NCBI GenBank assembly: GCA_022825195.1
Contig: JAJDYL010000012.1
Span: 1-45,558 of the forward strand
DNA length: 45,558 nucleotides
From: Alphaproteobacteria bacterium
Lineage (GTDB): Bacteria > Pseudomonadota > Alphaproteobacteria > Bin95
Direction: 5' to 3'
The translations under genes were made by a program, and so were the position numbers. Of the stretch, positions 40,607 through 45,558 are shown in pieces. Position 1 is the first letter of the stretch; every line of letters starts with the position of its first letter. The notes beneath the pieces are model-generated. The model saw only the letters and a list, made by a program, of their open reading frames with translations. It was not told where the DNA came from and did not search any database.

Positions 40607-41995
40607 ATGCGATACGATCCGAAGACCTTCCGGGGCCTCACCTTCCACGATGCGCTGCCCGGCTTCCGCGACGGCAGCGATTCGCCGCGCGCCTATCTGG
40701 AGCGCTGCCTTGAAACCGTCGAGGCGCGGGAGCCGGTGCTGCAGGCGCTCGTTGCGACGGACATGGAGGGCGCGCGCCAGGCGGCGGATGCGAGCGCGGA
40801 ACGCTGGCGCGCGGGCCGGCCGCTCTCGCCCGTGGACGGCATGCCGGTCGGCATCAAGGACCTGCTGGAAACGCGCACCATGCCGACCCAGATGGGCTGC
40901 GAAGCCTACCGGGGCAATTTCCCGAAACGCGACAATGCGGCGGTGGCGGCCTTGCGCGAAGCGGGCGCGGTCGTGCTTGCCAAGACCGTGACCTCGGAGC
41001 TGGGCGGCGCGCATCCGGGGCCGACCACCAACCCGTTCGACCCGGCCCGCACGCCGGGCGGCTCCTCATCGGGCTCGGCGGCGGCGGTCGCGGCGGGGAT
41101 GCTGCCGGCCGCCATCGGCAGCCAGGTCGGCGGCTCCATCGTCCGCCCGGCGGGCTATTGCGGCAATGTCGCGCTGAAGCCCAGCAAGGGCGCGATCAAC
41201 CGGGGCGAGCGCCAGGCGAGCAGCCAGAGCGTCAACGGCGTCCACGCCAATTCCGTGGAGGACATGTGGCGGGTGGCGGCGGAGATCGCGAAGCGCGCCG
41301 GCGGCGACCCCGGCCATCGCGGCCTTGCCGGCCCTGCGGACCCGCCGCCGGCCGAGAAGCCCGGCCGCCTGCTTGCCATCGAGGGCGCCGGCTGGCCCCT
41401 GCTCGACGAGGCGACCCGCTCCGCCTTCCACCGCCTGCTGGAGGCCGTGGAGGCGGCAGGCGTGACGGTGCTGCGCCCGGCCGACGACCCGGCGCTGGCG
41501 GCCCTCGATGCGGCGCTCATGGGGGCTTCCGCGATCTGCTACGCCATCATCGGCTGGGAGAACCGCTGGCTGCACCGCGCGCTCGCGGACATGGGCCCGG
41601 ACGCGATCAGCTTCCGCGCCCGCCGGTCGCTGGAGGCCGCCGAGGCGATGAGCGTGGCGGACTACCATGCCGCGCTCGACGGACGCGAGGCGGCGCAGGC
41701 GGCGTGGGCCCGGGCGCTCAAGGCGGTGGACGGCGCGCTGATGCTGAGCTGCCCCGGCCCGGCGCATGTGTGGGCCGGCGACCGGCCGGGCGAACCGCCC
41801 TTGGCGCGGCCGACGGGCGACGCCGTGTTCAACACGCCCGCCTCGATCCTGTTCGCCCCGGCGGTCTCCATGCCGCTGATGGCGGTCGGCGGCCTGCCGG
41901 TCGGCGTGCAGGTCATGGGGGCCTTCGGCGCGGACGCGCGTATGGCCGCCTTCGCCCGCTGGATGCTGGAGGCGGTAGAGCCGGTCGCCGGCTAG
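40607..41995 (+). CDS. Amidase signature family hydrolase
   Basis: Cytoplasmic amidase of 462 residues. The Ser-cisSer-Lys triad is visible: K84 (GIKDLLETR), the [14 protein letters not shown] signature at 151-164 containing the cis-Ser, and nucleophile S177 ([16 protein letters not shown]). Family members hydrolyse aliphatic, aromatic or cyclic amides; GatA is unlikely because no GatB/C genes are near and the length differs. ATG 40607. It is followed after 30 bp by the oxygenase gene, so the two probably work in one catabolic route. Confidence 0.93.
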   Translation: MRYDPKTFRGLTFHDALPGFRDGSDSPRAYLERCLETVEAREPVLQALVATDMEGARQAADASAERWRAGRPLSPVDGMPVGIKDLLETRTMPTQMGCEAYRGNFPKRDNAAVAALREAGAVVLAKTVTSELGGAHPGPTTNPFDPARTPGGSSSGSAAAVAAGMLPAAIGSQVGGSIVRPAGYCGNVALKPSKGAINRGERQASSQSVNGVHANSVEDMWRVAAEIAKRAGGDPGHRGLAGPADPPPAEKPGRLLAIEGAGWPLLDEATRSAFHRLLEAVEAAGVTVLRPADDPALAALDAALMGASAICYAIIGWENRWLHRALADMGPDAISFRARRSLEAAEAMSVADYHAALDGREAAQAAWARALKAVDGALMLSCPGPAHVWAGDRPGEPPLARPTGDAVFNTPASILFAPAVSMPLMAVGGLPVGVQVMGAFGADARMAAFARWMLEAVEPVAG

Positions 41996-42025
41996 AATGG
42001 GGACGCGACGGAGGGAGACGAGACC

Positions 42026-42973
42026 GTGATTCCGCTGATCGACCTTTCCGGGAGCCGCGAGCAGGTGGCCGGGGCGCTGGCGCGCACGCTGGAGCATGTC
42101 GGCTTCTTCATCGTCGTGAACCACGGCGTGCCGCAGGAGAAGATCGCCGCCATGTTCGCGGAGGCCGAGCGCTTCCACGCCCAGCCGGAGGCGGCCAAGC
42201 ACGCCGTGCTGATGAACGAGCACAATAACGGCTACATGGCGATGGCCCGCTACAATGTGCGCACCTCGCGCGTGAGCGAGGCCGAGGCGAAGCCGGACAT
42301 GAACGAGGCCTTCTTCATCAAGCGCGAGCGCGGGCCCGACGACCCGCTCGCCGGGCAGCGCTTCGCCGGCCCCAACCGCTGGCCGGAGGACCTGCCGGGC
42401 TTCCGCGAGACGGTGCTCGACTATTGCGAGACGATCGACCGGCTGGCGGTGAGCGTGCTGCCGGCGCTCTCGCTCTCGCTCGGGCTGCCGGAGGACTGGT
42501 TCGACCCGCATTTCACCCGCAGCCAGTTCTCCTTCCGGCTCTCGCACTACCCGCCCACGGAGCGCGAGCCCGGCCTTTACGGCATCGCGCCGCACACCGA
42601 CACCAATTTCCTGACCTTCCTGGCGCAGTCGGAGGTGCCGGGCCTGCAGATCCGTCCCGAAGGCGGCGATTGGGAAGACGTGCCCTTCGTCGAGGACAGC
42701 TTCGTCGTCAACACGGGCGACATGCTGCACCGCTGGACCAACGGGCGCTACCAGTCCACCCCGCACCGCGCGCTGCCGCCGGTCGGCCGCCACCGCTACG
42801 CCATCCCCTATTTCTTCGGCCCCAATCTCGACGCGGAAATAAGCTGCGCGCCCACCTGCACCGGCCCCGACAACCCGCCCCGCTGGCCGCCCGTCATCTA
42901 CGAGGACCACCTCGCTTGGTGGTACGACGCCAACTACAACGCCGACGACCAGAAGGACCTGGCGGCGGAGTAG
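42026..42973 (+). CDS. 2-oxoglutarate/Fe(II) oxygenase, isopenicillin N synthase family
   Basis: Non-haem iron oxygenase of 315 residues. The facial triad H190, D192 (APHTDTNF) and H247 (STPHRAL) plus the 2-oxoglutarate-binding R257 (HRYAIPYFF) are complete, and the N-terminal IPLIDLSG and HVGFFIVVNHGVP blocks are standard. GTG 42026 follows GAGGGAGACG. Plant-like dioxygenases and bacterial hydroxylases share this fold; substrate unknown. Likely co-transcribed with the amidase. Confidence 0.93.
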   Translation: MIPLIDLSGSREQVAGALARTLEHVGFFIVVNHGVPQEKIAAMFAEAERFHAQPEAAKHAVLMNEHNNGYMAMARYNVRTSRVSEAEAKPDMNEAFFIKRERGPDDPLAGQRFAGPNRWPEDLPGFRETVLDYCETIDRLAVSVLPALSLSLGLPEDWFDPHFTRSQFSFRLSHYPPTEREPGLYGIAPHTDTNFLTFLAQSEVPGLQIRPEGGDWEDVPFVEDSFVVNTGDMLHRWTNGRYQSTPHRALPPVGRHRYAIPYFFGPNLDAEISCAPTCTGPDNPPRWPPVIYEDHLAWWYDANYNADDQKDLAAE

Positions 42974-43094
42974 GAGGCGCAATTCTCGAAATTTCGTCAT
43001 CTGTGCCCCGGCACGCGGCCGCACGCCCGGGTCAGCTTGGAGGCGGGGCCCGGCCCGTCTATGGTTTCGCCGCCGGGGCAAGAGGAAGCCGCCC

Positions 43095-43727
43095 ATGAAG
43101 TTCTACGATTTCACGCCGGCGCCCAGCTCCCAGCGCGTCCGCGTCTATCTGGCCGAGAAGGGGCTGGAGCTGCCGACCGAGCAGCTGAACGTGCGCGAGG
43201 ACGAGCAGTTCGCCGAGCCCTTCACCTCGATGAACCCCTTCCACTGCGTGCCGTTCCTGGCGCTGGACGACGGCACGGTGATCGCCGAATCCATGTCGGT
43301 CTGCCGCTATCTGGAAGAGCTGCACCCGGAGCCGCCGCTGTTCGGACGCACGCCGGCCGAGCGCGCCGTTGTCGACATGTGGATGCGGCGCTTCGAGCTG
43401 GACGCCTTCATCCCGCTGCTGCACGCGCTGCGCAACCGGCTGCCGAACTTCGCCGGCAAGGTCGTGCCCGGCACCCGCACGGACCTGCCGCAGTCGGAGG
43501 CCATGGTCGGCCGGGGCAGGGAGATGGCCGGCGTGCTCTTCGACCGCGCCGAGCCGCATATGGCGAAGAACGAATTCGTCGCCGGGCCGGACTTCACCGT
43601 CGCCGACATTACCGGCTTCTTCACGCTGCGCATGGCCTATGCGCTGGAGATGGACATCGGCGCGTCCTGGCCCGCCACGCACGCCTGGTTCCGGAAGGTG
43701 TCGGCGCGCCCGGCCTTCCAGCTCTAG
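43095..43727 (+). CDS. Glutathione S-transferase family protein
   Basis: GST of 210 residues: thioredoxin-like N-domain (MKFYDFTPAPSSQRVRVYLA, FHCVPFLALDDGTVIAESMS with the cis-Pro and the ES glutathione-binding pair, ICRYLEE-like VCRYLEELHP) and an all-alpha C-domain (FVAGPDFTVADITGFFTLRM, the N-capping box). Ser at 11-12 is a candidate catalytic residue. Role probably detoxification or isomerisation in a catabolic pathway. Confidence 0.92.
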   Translation: MKFYDFTPAPSSQRVRVYLAEKGLELPTEQLNVREDEQFAEPFTSMNPFHCVPFLALDDGTVIAESMSVCRYLEELHPEPPLFGRTPAERAVVDMWMRRFELDAFIPLLHALRNRLPNFAGKVVPGTRTDLPQSEAMVGRGREMAGVLFDRAEPHMAKNEFVAGPDFTVADITGFFTLRMAYALEMDIGASWPATHAWFRKVSARPAFQL

Positions 43728-43733
43728 GGCGCG

Positions 43734-43797
43734 CGGCGCGGCGGGGCCCCTTGCCGGGATGGGCGCGGGCCGCCGTCCCCGGCATGACGCCGCGCCG
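43734..43797. repeat. Palindromic element between convergent genes
   Basis: Perfect 10-bp arms CGGCGCGGCG (43734-43743) and CGCCGCGCCG (43788-43797) enclose a further inverted pair (TTGCCGGGATGG-type and CCCCGGCATGA-type) resembling dispersed alphaproteobacterial intergenic repeats. Sitting between the GST and aminotransferase 3' ends it could act as a bidirectional terminator, though no T-tract follows. Confidence 0.65.
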
Positions 43798-43801
43798 CCG
43801 G

Positions 43802-45007
43802 CTAAGGGCGTTTCAGTAGCCCGTCCAGCAGATCGAGCATCTCGGCGATCTCCTCATCGGCGACGTTGAGCGCCGGCACGAAGCGGAGCGCGTCGGGGGC
43901 GGGGGCGTTGAGCAGCAGCCCCGCCGCCAGCGCCTTCTCCACCAGCGCGAAGCCGTCCGTCCGCGGCTGCAGGTCGAGCGCGAGGAGCAGCCCCCGGCCG
44001 CGCACGCCGCCGAGGCCGTATTTCCCGCTCAGCCTCTCCAGGCCGCGCCGCAGCACCGCCCCCGCCTCGCACACGCGCTCAAGGAAACCCTCCGCAGTGA
44101 GCTCTTCGAGCACCGCATGGCCGACGGCGGCCATCAGCGCGTTGCCGTTATAGGTGCCGCCCTGGTCGCCCGGTTCGAAACAGCAGACCTCTTCGCGCGC
44201 GAGCAGGGCCGCCAGCGGGGTTCCGGCGCCGATCCCCTTGCCGAGCGTCATGATGTCCGGCCGGATGCCGGTGTGCTCGAAACAGAACAGGGCGCCGGTC
44301 CGCCCCATGCCGGTCTGGATCTCGTCGAGGATCAGCAGGAGGCCCCGCCGGTCCGCCAGCGAGCGCAGGGCCCTCAGATAGTCGTCGTCGGCGGGCCGGA
44401 CACCGGACTCGCCCTGGATCGGCTCCAGCATGATGGCGGCGGTTTTGTCCGTAATCGCGGCTTCGACGGCCCCGATGTCGTTCAACGGCACTTTCGGGAA
44501 CCCGGCCACCTTCGGTTCGAACAGCCCGTCCCACGCCGCCTTGCCCGAGGCGGACATGGTGGCGAGGGTCCGGCCGTGGAAGCCGCCGGCGGTGGTGACG
44601 ATCTCGTGGGCGCCGCCGCGGTTCCGGGCGCCCCATTTCCGCGCCAGCTTGATGGCCCCCTCATTGGCCTCTGCGCCGCTGTTGGCGAAGAAGACCCGCT
44701 CCAGGCCCGCCGCGGCCGTCAGCGCGTCCGCATAGCGCATCATCGGCTCGCTGTAATAGGCGGGGCTGCAGTTCAGCAGTCTGGCGGACTGTTCGGCCAG
44801 CGCGCGGGCGACGGCCGGCGGCGCATGCCCGAGGCAGTTCACCGCCCAGCCCTGGATGAAATCCAGGTAGCGGTTGCCCTCGCTGTCCCAGAGCAGACCG
44901 CCGCGCCCGTGCGTGAAGACGATCGGGGGCCGCCGGGTGATTTCCATCAGCGCCCCGTAGGGGTCGTGCGCCGCATTTTCCGCCTGCGGCTCTGCGATTG
45001 TCGTCAT
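43802..45007 (-). CDS. argD: Acetylornithine aminotransferase-like class III transaminase
   Basis: PLP-dependent class III aminotransferase, 401 residues, close to ArgD/AstC in length and motifs: [78 protein letters not shown] and the Schiff-base lysine in [19 protein letters not shown]. In biosynthesis it makes N-acetylornithine from the semialdehyde; in catabolism the reverse-type reaction on N-succinylornithine. ATG 45007. The upstream leader peptide rich in arginine plus attenuator (45050-45174) supports arginine-linked function. Assignment to argD rather than another omega-aminotransferase is likely but not certain. Confidence 0.85.
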   Translation of the reverse strand: MTTIAEPQAENAAHDPYGALMEITRRPPIVFTHGRGGLLWDSEGNRYLDFIQGWAVNCLGHAPPAVARALAEQSARLLNCSPAYYSEPMMRYADALTAAAGLERVFFANSGAEANEGAIKLARKWGARNRGGAHEIVTTAGGFHGRTLATMSASGKAAWDGLFEPKVAGFPKVPLNDIGAVEAAITDKTAAIMLEPIQGESGVRPADDDYLRALRSLADRRGLLLILDEIQTGMGRTGALFCFEHTGIRPDIMTLGKGIGAGTPLAALLAREEVCCFEPGDQGGTYNGNALMAAVGHAVLEELTAEGFLERVCEAGAVLRRGLERLSGKYGLGGVRGRGLLLALDLQPRTDGFALVEKALAAGLLLNAPAPDALRFVPALNVADEEIAEMLDLLDGLLKRP

Positions 45008-45049
45008 GGTCCTGTCCTCCCCGCCCGGACCGCCGGGGACAAGGACAGC

Positions 45050-45126
45050 AAAAAGGACCCCCGCCTCCCGGCGGCAGTCGCGGCTGATTGAATTGTGGTG
45101 CTAGTGGATGAGCCCGCGACCGCCTA
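45050..45126 (-). promoter_or_regulatory. Transcription attenuator (antiterminator/terminator) before the argD-like gene
   Basis: Reading leftward: segment 2 (GCGGTCGCGGGCTCAT, 45123-45108) can pair with segment 1, ATGAGCCC at the leader start (45174-45167), or with segment 3 (AGCCGCGACTGCC, 45085-45073) as antiterminator. Segment 3 can instead pair with segment 4: GACTGCCGCC (45079-45070), loop GGGA, GGCGGGGGTC (45065-45056), one mismatch, then C and TTTTT (45054-45050). These mutually exclusive pairings are the layout of amino-acid attenuators. Confidence 0.7.
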
Positions 45127-45174
45127 AACGCAGGCGCGGCGTCGTGAAACGCGGATGCGGGTCCGTGGGCTCAT
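45124..45174 (-). CDS. Arginine-rich leader peptide of the argD-like gene
   Basis: Sixteen-residue frame MSPRTRIRVSRRRACV with six Arg, three consecutive, ending in TAG immediately before attenuator segment 2. There is no Shine-Dalgarno; the predicted transcription start falls at or beside the ATG, so translation would be leaderless, as known for the alphaproteobacterial trpL leader. A ribosome stalled on the Arg codons would leave segment 2 free to form the antiterminator; one reaching the stop would cover it and let the terminator form. Confidence 0.65.
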   Translation of the reverse strand: MSPRTRIRVSRRRACV

Positions 45175-45182
45175 GGGCGCGG

Positions 45183-45211
45183 ACCCTACAGCGGCCGCGA
45201 GGCGATGGCAA
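45183..45211 (-). promoter_or_regulatory. Sigma-70-type promoter of the leader/argD unit
   Basis: TTGCCA (45211-45206), 17-bp spacer, TAGGGT (45188-45183). The expected start site lies within a few bases of the leader ATG at 45174. Confidence 0.55.
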
Positions 45212-45229
45212 GGCCGGGGGAGATGCCGA

Positions 45230-45352
45230 AAGCGCTGCCTGTCGAACTGCGGAACCGGACGCTGGCGGCGGTCGGCAAGGGAATGGGAGAAATCCATCGT
45301 CTCCAGCGAGGCATGAGGCGACATTGCACATATACGTCTCACAATGCGAAAG
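45230..45352 (+). pseudogene. IS5-type transposase C-terminal remnant with nonsense change
   Basis: In the frame from about 45272 the sequence reads SAREWEKSIVSSEA, then TGA (45314-45316), then GDIAHIRLTMRK. It parallels residues of the transposase end at 45442-45558 (LAKDWEKSIASSQAWLDIAH), with the Trp codon changed to TGA. Before it, another frame (KALPVELRNRTLAAV from ~45224) resembles an IS630-type N-terminus, less certain. Broken mobile-element DNA. Confidence 0.55.
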
Positions 45353-45534
45353 TTCACAAAGCCTCGGTGGTATCGATCAAGTGGCGAAGCAGGATTTAAC
45401 TTACTTCACCCGTAATTCTGAGAGCCTGACTCGAAACTCGATCAAAGGTTACAAGGCCTTGCGAGCCTTCGTGTCGTGAGGCGTATGTGGGCGATGTCGA
45501 GCCAAGCTTGGCTGGAAGCGATGGATTTCTCCCA
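45284..45534. repeat. Imperfect inverted repeat of transposase ends
   Basis: Left arm 45284-45346 and right arm 45472-45534 are inverted, diverged copies (identical block GGGAGAAATCCATCG in each) of the same transposase 3' region, separated by about 125 bp of lower-GC DNA. They show two copies of one IS type landed in opposite orientation. Confidence 0.7.
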
Positions 45535-45558
45535 GTCTTTTGCCAGCCTGCGACAGCG
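45442..45558 (-). mobile_element. IS5-family transposase, C-terminal end, runs off window
   Basis: The last 38 residues of a transposase: RCRRLAKDWEKSIASSQAWL, then DIAHIRLTTRRLARPCNL and TGA. The R-R-L-A-K-D-(W/F)-E block and following A-x-(L)-x-(I)-A-x-(I/V) helix are the conserved C-terminus of IS5-family (IS427-like) enzymes. The gene continues beyond the right edge, so its completeness cannot be judged. Confidence 0.7.

Overview
This is a GC-rich (roughly two-thirds G+C by eye) chromosomal window from an alphaproteobacterium. The evidence is a porin with an alpha-type signal peptide, DUF1289 and DUF1636 proteins, a methylmalonyl-CoA mutase/MeaB pair, Rhodobacterales/Rhodospirillales-like catabolic genes, and dispersed palindromic intergenic repeats of the kind common in this class. 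I cannot name the genus from sequence alone.

Layout. 1-2360: 3'-truncated porin, a divergent LysR-type HTH gene whose 3' end runs into a large inverted-repeat (REP-like) element. 2408-6872: AroE-like dehydrogenase, then a rightward run of PotD-type binding protein, isochorismatase-like hydrolase, EamA half-transporter, D-Ala-D-Ala dipeptidase, a small coiled-coil membrane protein and a DUF1330 protein. 6952-13746: methylmalonyl-CoA mutase, its G-protein chaperone MeaB, a DegP/DegQ protease (with a clear terminator) and an OmpR-type two-component pair. 13760-15076: integrase fragment, SDR and DUF1289.

15111-30772 is a zinc-homeostasis island. It carries two ZnuA paralogues, ZnuB, ZnuC, a 44-residue membrane protein and Zur in a tightly overlapping operon; an authentic COG0523 (CobW/ZigA-type) GTPase; a COG0523 paralogue that has lost its P-loop; two paralogous WD40 propellers, one of which begins with a decayed COG0523 P-loop stub; a cyclase-family enzyme; DUF1636; and a peptide/nickel-type ABC importer without ATPases, abutting an IS701 transposase. 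Four TGTTAY-N3-RTAACR-like palindromes sit in the promoter regions of these units and are very probably Zur operators. Together they would form a low-zinc response: import, metallochaperones and replacement enzymes.

31334-45558 is accessory and catabolic DNA: PLP decarboxylase, Uma2-family nuclease, a leftward HisD-like/amidohydrolase/amidohydrolase/Rieske operon interrupted by a visibly AT-rich island (about 34981-36088) encoding a two-TM protein and a Cas2/SinR-like small protein, a Phd/VapC toxin-antitoxin pair next to a MazF remnant, a MORN-repeat protein, amidase, 2-oxoglutarate oxygenase, GST and an ArgD-like aminotransferase. The aminotransferase is preceded by what looks like a complete ribosome-dependent attenuator: a leaderless 16-residue peptide with six arginines, an antiterminator and a terminator with a U-tract. 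The right edge holds IS5-type transposase remnants.

The strongest candidates for undescribed biology are the WD40/COG0523 module of the zinc island, the arginine attenuator, and the AT-rich two-gene Cas2-like cassette. All functional statements rest on reading motifs by eye; no database search was run.
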